Shown: positions 42,935-51,336 of the stretch, one piece after another | Numbering within the stretch: position 1 is the stretch's first letter | Layout: each line of letters opens with the position of its first letter | Assembly: GCF_040545875.1 (NCBI RefSeq) | Contig: NZ_JBEPMR010000012.1 | From: Faecalicatena_A orotica | GTDB taxonomy: Bacteria > Bacillota > Clostridia > Lachnospirales > Lachnospiraceae | Reading direction: 5' to 3' (one strand) | Length of the DNA stretch: 64,000 nucleotides | Position numbers and translations under genes: made by a program | Notes under the pieces: model-generated | Seen by the model: the letters and a program-made list of their open reading frames with translations, nothing else | Database searches by the model: none | Told to the model about the DNA's origin: nothing

Positions 42935-44983
42935 ATGTCTACAAAGTATGAACATTTATTTTCCACGATTAAGGTAGGAGGTGTTGAACTGCCGAACCGT
43001 ATCGCCATGATGCCGATGGGAGTTTTCTCACCGCGCCTTATGAATCAGAAGACCGCGGCCTATACGAAAGATGGGGCGGATTATTACATCGAGCGTGCAA
43101 AGGGCGGAACGGGGCTGATTATTTCAGGGGTAGTCCCGATTATCCCGATTCCGGTGCGTACGCCTGTATGTTTCCCGGATGAATATGTAGAAGAGATGAA
43201 GTATCTGATGGACGGAGTCCATAAATATGGTTCTAAGATGTTTGTCCAGCTGACTGCGATGACAGGACGCGCGGCGCATCTGGAGAGTGAGACTGACTGG
43301 AAGATACTTCCCGCACCGGCCCCGATTCAGAATGTATGGGACCCGACAGTGAAGAACCGCGGGATTACGAAGGAAGAAATCCATAAATATGTAGAAAACT
43401 TTGCAGAGGCATCTTACCTTGTAAAGCAGGCCGGGGGCGACGGTGTTGAGATTCATGCCGTCCATGAAGGTTATCTGCTGGATCAGTTTGCAATCGGGTT
43501 CTACAATAAGCGTACCGATGAATATGGCGGATGCCTTGAGAACCGCCTGAGATTCCCGAGGGAGATCGTAGAGGCGATCAAAGAGAAGTGTGGAAAAGAC
43601 TTTCCGGTTTCTATCCGCTACAGCGTAAGAAGCTATGTAAAAGACTTTAACCGCGGTGCACTTCCGTGGGAGGAATTCGAGGAAAAGGGCAGGGATCTGG
43701 AAGAGGGGATCACTGTTGCGAAGAAGCTTGAAGAATTCGGATATGATATGCTGAACTGTGACAATGGAAGCTATGATTCCTGGTTCTGGCCGCATCCCCC
43801 GGTATATATGCCTAAAGCATGCAATTTAAAGGATGTCGCAGAGGTTAAGAAGGCCGTGAATATTCCTGTGGTCTGTGCGGGCCGTTTTGATGACCCGGAT
43901 CTTGCCGAGGAGGCAATTGCAGAAGGGAAAATGGATATTCTCGGAATGGGACGCCCGCTGCTTGCCGATGCAGAGCTCGGACATAAGTTCTATGAGGGTA
44001 GGCTGGATGATGTCCGTCCGTGTATATCCTGCCATCAGGGCTGTCTGGGACGGATTTTCCAGGGGAAGGATATCAGCTGTGCAGTGAACCCTGCCTGCGG
44101 ACGTGAGAAGAGTTATGAATTAAAAACTGCGGATGTCAGGAAAAAAGTCCTTGTCATCGGCGGAGGCTTAGGCGGTATGGAAGCAGCAAGAGTCTGTGCA
44201 CTGCGCGGCCATGACGTGGACCTCTATGAAAAGACAGGGGAACTCGGCGGAGTATTCGTTGCGGCTGCAACGCCTGATTTTAAAGATGACGACAAGAACC
44301 TGCTGAAATGGTATAAGAAGCAAATGACGGACCTGCCGGTCAACGTACATATGAATGCAGAAGTTACAGAAAAAATGACGGCAGGATATGATGAAATCTT
44401 TGTGGCGACAGGTGCAGCGGAACGAAGGCTGGATACCCCCGGATTCGATGCAGAGAATGTGACATATGCGATTGATACTCTGAGGAATACAGATATCAAA
44501 GGCGACAATGTAATCATTGTCGGCGGGGGCCTGACAGGATGTGAGATTGCCTACCTGCTTGGAAGAGAAGGTAAAAAAGTCACAATCGTGGAGATGGCGG
44601 AGACAATCCTGAACGCGTTCGGTCTGTCAGCGGCTAACTATAATATGCTGATGGAGATTCTAGATTATTATAAAGTAAAAGTGATTAAAAATGCGGTTGT
44701 CGAGAGCTATCAGGATGGTATTGCAACGGTTATCGAAACAGAGAAGAACTACCCGAATGCGGCCAACAGGGCGAAACGCATGTTTGCGGTAGGACCTCAG
44801 GGACTGAAGGTAAAACATGAGATCCCGGCAGACCATATTGTTGTATCAGTCGGATATATCCCGAACCAGTCCCTCTATGAGAAGATCAAAGGGGAGCATG
44901 TGCACCTGATCGGTGACGCTCAGCAGCCTACAAATGTGATGGATGCGATCTGGGCGGCTTATGAGACTGCCATGAATCTGTAA
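42935..44983 (+). CDS. NADH:flavin oxidoreductase, 2-enoate reductase/BaiCD-BaiH type
   Basis: 682 residues from the ATG at 42935 (AAGGAGATGCCT upstream). Residues 1 to about 350 are an FMN-binding old-yellow-enzyme barrel (LPNRIAMMPMG, GVEIHAVHEGYLLDQF, IGFYNKRTDEYGG). A 4Fe-4S cluster follows with Cys363, 366, 370 and 382 in the CxxC-x3-C-x11-C pattern. The C-terminal third has FAD and NAD(P)H Rossmann motifs (VIGGGLGGMEAARV, IVGGGLTGCEIAYLLG). The family reduces alpha,beta-unsaturated acids, ketones, bile-acid CoA esters or steroids in gut anaerobes. The substrate is not predictable, but the adjacent TetR regulator suggests an inducible xenobiotic or dietary enone/enoate. Confidence 0.9.
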   Translation: MSTKYEHLFSTIKVGGVELPNRIAMMPMGVFSPRLMNQKTAAYTKDGADYYIERAKGGTGLIISGVVPIIPIPVRTPVCFPDEYVEEMKYLMDGVHKYGSKMFVQLTAMTGRAAHLESETDWKILPAPAPIQNVWDPTVKNRGITKEEIHKYVENFAEASYLVKQAGGDGVEIHAVHEGYLLDQFAIGFYNKRTDEYGGCLENRLRFPREIVEAIKEKCGKDFPVSIRYSVRSYVKDFNRGALPWEEFEEKGRDLEEGITVAKKLEEFGYDMLNCDNGSYDSWFWPHPPVYMPKACNLKDVAEVKKAVNIPVVCAGRFDDPDLAEEAIAEGKMDILGMGRPLLADAELGHKFYEGRLDDVRPCISCHQGCLGRIFQGKDISCAVNPACGREKSYELKTADVRKKVLVIGGGLGGMEAARVCALRGHDVDLYEKTGELGGVFVAAATPDFKDDDKNLLKWYKKQMTDLPVNVHMNAEVTEKMTAGYDEIFVATGAAERRLDTPGFDAENVTYAIDTLRNTDIKGDNVIIVGGGLTGCEIAYLLGREGKKVTIVEMAETILNAFGLSAANYNMLMEILDYYKVKVIKNAVVESYQDGIATVIETEKNYPNAANRAKRMFAVGPQGLKVKHEIPADHIVVSVGYIPNQSLYEKIKGEHVHLIGDAQQPTNVMDAIWAAYETAMNL

Positions 44984-45009
44984 TCGTAAAAAAGAACAGG
45001 AAATCAGGG

Positions 45010-45045
45010 AAAGGGTCTGTACGTGTTTGCTGTACAGACCCTTTT
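45010..45045 (+). terminator. Terminator after the enoate-reductase-like gene
   Basis: AAAGGGTCTGTAC (45010-45022) and GTACAGACCCTTT (45032-45044) are perfect complements, followed by T. Confidence 0.85.
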
Positions 45046-45115
45046 AAACGTGGGAAATATGAATAGTTTTTCATTTCCTGCCGTATTATGCCAGATTAAT
45101 TGTAACAATTGCGGA

Positions 45116-45144
45116 TTGTCTTTTTTACGTTAATAAGCTATAAT
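45116..45144 (+). promoter_or_regulatory. Promoter of the class II aldolase gene
   Basis: TTGTCT (45116-45121), 17 bp, TATAAT (45139-45144), leaving a leader of about 90 nt. Confidence 0.65.
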
Positions 45145-45243
45145 AAGAAAAAGATTTTGTAGCTGTACAGTACAGATATAAGATTTTATAACAAACATGC
45201 CGGGCGGTGTATATCCGCCGGGTTAGAAGTGGAGGAAGAGAAT

Positions 45244-46110
45244 ATGTTAGTATCAGCAAAGGAAATGCTTCAGAAGGCAAAGGCTGGCCATTATGCAGTG
45301 GGACAGTTTAACATCAACAACCTGGAGTGGACAAAAGCGGTTTTAACAGCTGCTCAGGAATTAAACTCTCCGGTCATCTTAGGTGTATCTGAAGGTGCAG
45401 GAAAGTATATGACAGGATATAAGACTGTTGTAGGTATGGTGAACGGTATGATGGAAGAGATGAACATCACTGTTCCTGTAGCGCTTCATCTGGACCACGG
45501 CAGCTATGAAGGATGCTTAAAGTGTGTGGAAGCAGGCTTTTCTTCTATCATGTTTGACGGTTCCCACTATCCGATCGAAGAGAATGTTGCCAAGACAAAA
45601 GAGCTTGTAGGTATCGTAAAAGAGCACGGAATGTCACTGGAGGCAGAAGTTGGATCAATCGGCGGTGAGGAAGACGGCGTAATCGGCAAAGGCGAGTGTG
45701 CTGATCCTGCAGAGTGCAAGATGATCGCAGACCTCGGGATTGATTTCCTCGCAGCAGGAATCGGCAATATCCACGGAAAATATCCTGAGAACTGGGAAGG
45801 CTTAAGCTTCGAGACTCTGGATGCAATCCAGAAGCTTACAGGAGACATGCCTTTAGTACTTCACGGTGGTACAGGTATTCCGGAAGATATGATCAAAAAG
45901 GCAATTGATTTAGGCGTTGCTAAGATCAATGTTAATACTGAATGCCAGTTATCATTTGCAGCTGCTACACGTAAATATATTGAAGCTGGAAAAGATCTGG
46001 AAGGAAAAGGCTTTGACCCGCGTAAATTACTGAAACCGGGCGCTGATGCAATCATTGCAACAGTTAAGGAAAAGATGGAATTATTCGGATCAGTAGGAAA
46101 AGCTGAATAA
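45244..46110 (+). CDS. fba: Class II fructose-1,6-bisphosphate aldolase
   Basis: 288 residues from the ATG at 45244 (GGAGGAAGAGAAT upstream). Zn and catalytic residues are in LHLDHG (His82, Asp84, His85), with GNIHGKYP and LHGGTGIP supplying the other His ligands, and NVNTECQ near the end for phosphate binding. It catalyses the reversible cleavage of fructose 1,6-bisphosphate to DHAP and glyceraldehyde 3-phosphate. Codon use looks strongly expressed. It is monocistronic. Confidence 0.93.
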   Translation: MLVSAKEMLQKAKAGHYAVGQFNINNLEWTKAVLTAAQELNSPVILGVSEGAGKYMTGYKTVVGMVNGMMEEMNITVPVALHLDHGSYEGCLKCVEAGFSSIMFDGSHYPIEENVAKTKELVGIVKEHGMSLEAEVGSIGGEEDGVIGKGECADPAECKMIADLGIDFLAAGIGNIHGKYPENWEGLSFETLDAIQKLTGDMPLVLHGGTGIPEDMIKKAIDLGVAKINVNTECQLSFAAATRKYIEAGKDLEGKGFDPRKLLKPGADAIIATVKEKMELFGSVGKAE

Positions 46111-46128
46111 ATTAATTTTAAATTTTGC

Positions 46129-46157
46129 TTGCCTTTTTTAGACGATTGAGGTATACT
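46129..46157 (+). promoter_or_regulatory. Promoter of the glutamine synthetase III gene
   Basis: TTGCCT (46129-46134), 17 bp, TATACT (46152-46157), predicting transcription from about 46164. Confidence 0.65.
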
Positions 46158-46176
46158 GACAAACGTAGAAACGAAC

Positions 46177-46212
46177 AAAGGCGTTCCAAGTCAGCTTGGA
46201 GTGCCTTTTTTT
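46177..46212 (+). terminator. Leader terminator (attenuator) of glutamine synthetase III
   Basis: AAAGGCGTTCCAAG (46177-46190) pairs with CTTGGAGTGCCTTT (46195-46208) around loop TCAG, followed by TTTT. It starts only about 13 nt after the predicted transcription start of the gene it precedes, so it must be read through for expression from that promoter. Confidence 0.65.
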
Positions 46213-46244
46213 GTCTTATGAAAGGCAAAAGAAAGGAAGGAAGT

Positions 46245-48359
46245 ATGAATACTGAACTTGTTAATGTTGCAGATATTTTTGGGGAAAACGTGTTTAATGA
46301 AACTGTGATGCAGGAACGTTTGCCGAAAAAGATCTACAAAAACCTGAAGAAAACAATTGAGGAAGGTAAGGAACTGGATTTAGAGACGGCTGATGTCATA
46401 GCCCATGAGATGAAGGAGTGGGCGATTGAAAAAGGCGCGACACATTATACGCACTGGTTCCAGCCTCTGACAGGTGTAACAGCAGAAAAGCATGACTCTT
46501 TCATTTCAGCCCCGCTTCCGAGCGGTAAGGTGCTGATGAGCTTTTCAGGTAAAGAGCTGATCAAGGGGGAGCCTGATGCATCCTCATTCCCGTCAGGAGG
46601 TCTTCGTGCTACATTCGAGGCCAGAGGCTATACTGCATGGGACTGTACATCACCGGCGTTTGTCAGAAAAGACGCAGCCGGAGCCACACTCTGTATACCG
46701 ACAGCTTTTTGCTCATATAAGGGGGAAGCACTTGATCAGAAGACGCCGCTTTTGAGATCTATGGAGGCGGTAGGGGCGCAGTCATTGAGACTTCTGCGTC
46801 TGTTTGGAAATACAACCTCTAAAAAGGTTACTCCGTCTGTAGGACCGGAACAGGAATACTTTTTAGTGGATGCGGAAAAGTTTAAACAAAGAAAAGACCT
46901 GATCTATACAGGGCGTACATTATTTGGTGCAATGCCTCCAAAGGGGCAGGAGCTGGATGACCACTACTTCGGAACGATCCGCCAGAGAATCGCATCTTTC
47001 ATGAAAGATGTCAATGAAGAGCTGTGGAAAGTCGGGGTTTCCTCTAAGACGCAGCATAATGAGGTGGCACCGGCACAGCATGAGCTGGCACCGATCTATG
47101 CTGAGGCGAATATCGCGGTCGACCACAATCAGTTGATTATGCAGACATTAAAAAGGGTTGCAAGCCAGCATGGGATGAAGTGTCTTCTCCACGAGAAACC
47201 GTTCGCAGGTGTGAATGGTTCCGGTAAGCACAACAACTGGTCACTGACAACAGACGATGGGATTAACATGCTCGAGCCGGGCAAAACACCTCATGAGAAT
47301 ACACAGTTCCTGCTCGTTCTGACTTGTATCCTGAAGGCCGTGAACAAGCATGCGGACCTGCTCCGTGAGTCTGCTGCAGATCCCGGTAATGACCACAGGC
47401 TGGGGGCAAATGAAGCACCGCCGGCGATTATTTCTGTATTCTTAGGAGAACAGCTCGAGGATGTGCTGGAACAGTTAATCAGCACAGGAGAGGCTACACA
47501 CAGCCTGAAGGGCGGAACGCTTGAGACTGGTGTTAAGACACTCCCTGACCTGGCAAAAGATGCAACAGACAGAAACAGAACTTCACCATTTGCATTTACC
47601 GGTAATAAATTCGAATTCCGTATGGTTGGTTCCCGTGATTCTGTTGCGGCTCCGAATGTTGTACTGAATACGATTGTTGCGGAAGCATTTGCAGATGTAT
47701 GTAATATTCTGGAAAAAGCGGATGATTTTGATAAGGCGGTACACGACCTGATCAAGGAATATGCGATAGAAAACCAGAGAATCGTATTCAACGGCGACGG
47801 ATACTCAGAGGCGTGGGTTGAGGAAGCGGCAAGAAGAGGCCTTCCGAATATCCGCTCAATGGTGGAAGCCATCCCTGCTATGACGACAGAAAAAGCCGTT
47901 AATCTGTTTGAAAGATTTAATGTATTTACAAAGGCTGAGCTGGAGTCACGTGCAGAGATTCAGTATGAGTCTTATGCAAAAGCAATCAATATTGAGGCAC
48001 GTACCATGATCGACATGACGAGCAAGCAGATTATCCCTGCAATCATGGGCTATACAAAGACTCTGGCGGATACAGTTATCTCAGTTAAAACAGCAGGCGC
48101 CGATGCATCTGTCCAGTCAGAACTGCTTGCAGAAGTTTCTGCCCTTCTGGTAGAGACCAGGAATGCACTGAATGTCCTGATTCAGGTGACGGAAGAAGCG
48201 GCAGCCAAAGAAGAAGGCGCTGTTCAGGCAAATTACTATTATACCGATGTAGTTCCGGCTATGGAGAGCTTACGTGCTCCAGTAGACAAACTGGAAATGA
48301 TTGTGGATAAAGACGTATGGCCAATGCCTTCATACGGTGACCTTATTTTTGAAGTTTAA
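46245..48359 (+). CDS. glnN: Glutamine synthetase type III
   Basis: 704 residues from the ATG at 46245 (AAAGGAAGGAAGT upstream); GSIII enzymes are about 700 residues. Landmarks are FQPLTGVTAEKHDSF, GPEQEYFLVD, the GSIII-specific KTQHNEVAPAQHELAPIYAEANIAVDHNQ, HEKPFAGVNGSGKHNNWS and NRTSPFAFTGNKFEFR. It condenses glutamate and ammonia with ATP. An attenuator-like hairpin in the leader suggests nitrogen control at the RNA level. Confidence 0.95.
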   Translation: MNTELVNVADIFGENVFNETVMQERLPKKIYKNLKKTIEEGKELDLETADVIAHEMKEWAIEKGATHYTHWFQPLTGVTAEKHDSFISAPLPSGKVLMSFSGKELIKGEPDASSFPSGGLRATFEARGYTAWDCTSPAFVRKDAAGATLCIPTAFCSYKGEALDQKTPLLRSMEAVGAQSLRLLRLFGNTTSKKVTPSVGPEQEYFLVDAEKFKQRKDLIYTGRTLFGAMPPKGQELDDHYFGTIRQRIASFMKDVNEELWKVGVSSKTQHNEVAPAQHELAPIYAEANIAVDHNQLIMQTLKRVASQHGMKCLLHEKPFAGVNGSGKHNNWSLTTDDGINMLEPGKTPHENTQFLLVLTCILKAVNKHADLLRESAADPGNDHRLGANEAPPAIISVFLGEQLEDVLEQLISTGEATHSLKGGTLETGVKTLPDLAKDATDRNRTSPFAFTGNKFEFRMVGSRDSVAAPNVVLNTIVAEAFADVCNILEKADDFDKAVHDLIKEYAIENQRIVFNGDGYSEAWVEEAARRGLPNIRSMVEAIPAMTTEKAVNLFERFNVFTKAELESRAEIQYESYAKAINIEARTMIDMTSKQIIPAIMGYTKTLADTVISVKTAGADASVQSELLAEVSALLVETRNALNVLIQVTEEAAAKEEGAVQANYYYTDVVPAMESLRAPVDKLEMIVDKDVWPMPSYGDLIFEV

Positions 48360-48382
48360 TAAAAGATAATATTTTATAAATG

Positions 48383-48416
48383 AAAATACCCCCTGATGGC
48401 AGTCAGGGGGCATTTT
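48383..48416. terminator. Bidirectional terminator between glnN and hydrolase 1
   Basis: AAAATACCCCCTGA (48383-48396) pairs with TCAGGGGGCATTTT (48403-48416) with one mismatch; T-rich on both strands. Confidence 0.85.
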
Positions 48417-48447
48417 CGTTTGAAAGAAGGAATTATGAGGTAAGGGA

Positions 48448-50292
48448 TTAATGTGTGTTGCCTTTTCCGCTTCCGCCGATAACGATATCGTCATCACATA
48501 TAGGCTGAAGCCACAGTTCCGGTGGTGTTGAAGGAATATAAGGCATAAGGATGTATGAAGGATGATCCTTATCTCTGTAAATCTTATAGTTGATTGTCTT
48601 AACGCTCGGGATCGGTCCAAGGTGGTCCATCTTTGCCTGCCAAGCCCCGCTCTGAGGCTCGAAGTTATCCATCGCTTTGATCTCAAGTTCGATAGCGGTG
48701 CCAGGTGCAAATACCATACCGATTGGGTTAATCTCAATGACGTATTCTTTGATTTCTCCCGGAACAACAGGTACTTTCTTTGTATAATCGTGTACCGGAC
48801 GTCCGATTTCGCTCTTTTCTTCGTCAAGAGGATAGCAGGCCTTTAAAGATCCTGTACGGGAAACAGGCATTCTTGTTCCGCCGGCTGTAATCTGCCATAC
48901 TTTTGTGATAAAGTTTGCATTATCGCTGTCGATAGAAGCCCACAGGTGCAGTTCAATCGGTCCTGTGAACTCGGTCGGACGGCTGAAGCGGTCTGTGCGG
49001 TATGTCAGCTTTTCAACCTCTGTTGTAATGAACGGAGGACGGTGTGTGAAGCTGTCAGGTGCCAGATTACCTTCTACAACAGGCTCCCAGCGGAGGTTGC
49101 CAAATGTATGGAGGTATAGTTTCTTCCAATGTGTTCTTTCCAGCGGGTATTCATTCTCATAACGATAACCAGCGCCTAAGATGTTCAGCTTCATCGGTGG
49201 CTCGTCAACGATACCTGTGTCGACACCCTTCATCCAGTAATCATACCAGCGAAGCATTTCTTCGTTCATGAAGCGGTATGGGAGTTCCATTCCGTTGTAG
49301 CCTTCCATAACACCACAGCGTTTGTAAACGTTCAGTTCCTTTGAATTCATTGCGTTAAACACAGGTGCTGACCAGCGGCCCTGAGGAGCCCATCCGCACT
49401 TGAAGTATACAGGTACTTTGATCTGGTCGTATTTGTATTTCATGGAACGTGGACGCCAGAAATCATCCTCCTGTGGATGAAGCAGGTAATCAAGATAGAA
49501 AGTATGGTATTTCGGCGGCCATACATTGAACATCTTGTTGAAATAGGTGTTCATACCGATATCCGGGTCTTTCTGTACTTCTTCGATCAGGTCTTTCATC
49601 TCGTCCTCGGACATCATTTTGCTTGTCCATGTGGTCGGGTTATTGGACGGGCAGAGTTCCCAGTACATGTTCATGTATGTATCTGCAACACCACCGTAAT
49701 ATCCATGCTGGTAATAGTCGTCTGTATAGCTCAGAGGCATAATACATACAAGGTGGGGCGGCTGGAGGGCGGCAACAAGTGACTGGATGATTCCGAAATA
49801 AGAATATCCGAGCAGTGCAACTTTTTCTGTGCTCCACGGACAGTCGATTCCTGCCCACTCTACATAATCATAAACATCTTCCTGCTCCTGAGGATTGTAA
49901 ACTCCGAGGTATTCGCCCTCACTTCTTCCGATTCCGCGCCCGTCAGGAATGATAAACGTATACCCTCTTTCTACGAAGAAGTCAATGTCTCCGGCTTCGA
50001 GGCTGTGGTCAAAATAGTTGGAAGCTCCCGGAAGTGCTCCGTGGCGCATTCTCTGCATTTTCTTACCGTAAGCTGAATAAGCTATCAGGGAAGGAGCTGA
50101 CTCTAATTCTGCCGGATGGTAAACATCGACATAAGTCTTGGTACCGTCTCTTAAAATAACTTCCACGTCTTCTTCAAGTTTAACTGTGTAAATAGGTTTT
50201 GAAAGTTTGTCGAGGTTTTTTGTATATCGTCTGTCCCAATAAACCGGTACCTTCTCCAAACCTGTTACTTCGCAAAATTCTTCTTGGTTCAT
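48448..50292 (-). CDS. CocE/NonD-family alpha/beta hydrolase 1
   Basis: 614 residues; AGGAGGTACGATTT precedes the ATG. This is an X-Pro dipeptidyl-peptidase/CocE-type hydrolase with nucleophile Ser164 in LGYSYFG, an oxyanion-region Tyr in AYSAYG, and a C-terminal jelly-roll domain (GPIELHLWASIDSDNANF). There is no signal peptide, so it is cytoplasmic. The family cleaves esters or amides of small acyl or amino-acyl groups. A close paralogue lies 4.5 kb away on the other strand, with an APC permease and a Crp/Fnr regulator between. A predicted regulator site is at 50351-50366. Confidence 0.85.
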   Translation of the reverse strand: MNQEEFCEVTGLEKVPVYWDRRYTKNLDKLSKPIYTVKLEEDVEVILRDGTKTYVDVYHPAELESAPSLIAYSAYGKKMQRMRHGALPGASNYFDHSLEAGDIDFFVERGYTFIIPDGRGIGRSEGEYLGVYNPQEQEDVYDYVEWAGIDCPWSTEKVALLGYSYFGIIQSLVAALQPPHLVCIMPLSYTDDYYQHGYYGGVADTYMNMYWELCPSNNPTTWTSKMMSEDEMKDLIEEVQKDPDIGMNTYFNKMFNVWPPKYHTFYLDYLLHPQEDDFWRPRSMKYKYDQIKVPVYFKCGWAPQGRWSAPVFNAMNSKELNVYKRCGVMEGYNGMELPYRFMNEEMLRWYDYWMKGVDTGIVDEPPMKLNILGAGYRYENEYPLERTHWKKLYLHTFGNLRWEPVVEGNLAPDSFTHRPPFITTEVEKLTYRTDRFSRPTEFTGPIELHLWASIDSDNANFITKVWQITAGGTRMPVSRTGSLKACYPLDEEKSEIGRPVHDYTKKVPVVPGEIKEYVIEINPIGMVFAPGTAIELEIKAMDNFEPQSGAWQAKMDHLGPIPSVKTINYKIYRDKDHPSYILMPYIPSTPPELWLQPICDDDIVIGGSGKGNTH

Positions 50293-50323
50293 AAATCGTA
50301 CCTCCTACGTTTTTGATAGGCTA

Positions 50324-50366
50324 AGTATAATCAATAAAAAAAGTTCTGTCTGTCTATAAAGTGACA
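50324..50366 (-). promoter_or_regulatory. Crp/Fnr-type site and -10 box of hydrolase 1
   Basis: On the minus strand TGTCA-N6-AGACA (50366-50351) is followed by 21 bp and then TATACT (50329-50324). The site centre is about 41.5 bp from the expected start point. The same arrangement occurs at 51259 and 52846. Confidence 0.65.
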
Positions 50367-50442
50367 CAAGGTGAAATTTCTGACAAAAGGAAAATCTGCC
50401 CCCTCAAATTTGCTGAAGCGGCAGATAAGTACAGTTTTTTGA

Positions 50443-51168
50443 CTAATCTCCTATCTCACTGTTAAGGATGATGTCAAGGAGTTTGTTAAAATCGAGAACA
50501 GAAAGCTTGCCCCTCTCGGTGGAGATGATTCCTTCCTTGCGCCAGTCGCTCAGTATCTTTGCTGCGGTCTGGCGGGCCATGCCGGAAGAAAATGCGAGGG
50601 CGCTCTGCGTGATCCGGATGTTCATGCTCTTTTGCTTGCTGTTGGTTGTCAGGTTAACGATTGTGGAGGCTAAACGGCCCGGGGCATCCAGATACATGGC
50701 ATTCACCATGTGCTGTGCCGAGTTCAGCAGACGGTCTATGAGCTCAAAAATGATAACCTTGCAGACACAGGTATTGCTCCAGACAGTCTCCAGAAAGTAG
50801 TTCTTGGGGATTGAGATAAGCTGGCAGTCCTCCAGAGTGAGGGCTGTATTCGGGTAAGGTTCGTTGGTGAGCATGCCCATCTCCCCGAAATATTCACCGT
50901 CGCTCCTGACTTTTACGATAATGTCAGCACTGGTTCCGTAAAATACGGATTCCATTATGTAGCCGGATTTGATAATGTATAAGTGATTAGATGACTCATC
51001 TTTTCTGTATATTGTTGCACCTTTTTTCTTGTGGAGAAGACGGCAGTGCGTTGAAAGTTCAATGAGTTGCTTTACAGGCAGCTTTTCTAATAGTTCGGTA
51101 GCCTTTAATGCCTGGAAAATAGCCTGTTCTTCTTTGCTTAGGTCTTGGAGTCTGGTAGTTTTGTCCAT
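50443..51168 (-). CDS. Crp/Fnr-family transcriptional regulator
   Basis: 241 residues. An N-terminal cyclic-nucleotide-binding-type beta-barrel (GATIYRKDESSNHLYIIKSGYI, GEYFGEMGML) is followed by a long dimerisation helix and a Crp-type winged helix (ALAFSSGMARQTAAKILSDWRKEGII). The cAMP-contact pattern is incomplete and there is no N-terminal FNR-type Cys cluster, so another effector is likely. It is divergent from the APC permease and upstream of hydrolase 1. It is the evident activator of the three matching promoters nearby. Confidence 0.9.
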   Translation of the reverse strand: MDKTTRLQDLSKEEQAIFQALKATELLEKLPVKQLIELSTHCRLLHKKKGATIYRKDESSNHLYIIKSGYIMESVFYGTSADIIVKVRSDGEYFGEMGMLTNEPYPNTALTLEDCQLISIPKNYFLETVWSNTCVCKVIIFELIDRLLNSAQHMVNAMYLDAPGRLASTIVNLTTNSKQKSMNIRITQSALAFSSGMARQTAAKILSDWRKEGIISTERGKLSVLDFNKLLDIILNSEIGD

Positions 51169-51258
51169 TTTAGCAACAGTCCTTTCTTTTACTATGTGTT
51201 AATGAGATTTTAACATATTGCACAAAAAAAGAAAAGAAATAACTCAAAATCGGTTAAA

Positions 51259-51301
51259 TGTCACATACCTGACACTTTTGGATTCAGAAATTGGGTATAG
51301 T
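51259..51301 (+). promoter_or_regulatory. Crp/Fnr-type site and -10 box of the APC permease
   Basis: The perfect dyad TGTCA-N6-TGACA (51259-51274), then 21 bp, then TATAGT (51296-51301). No good -35 box is present, which fits activator dependence. Confidence 0.7.
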
Positions 51302-51336
51302 AAACTAAAAATAACAGAAAGAAAAGAGGTAAGTAG

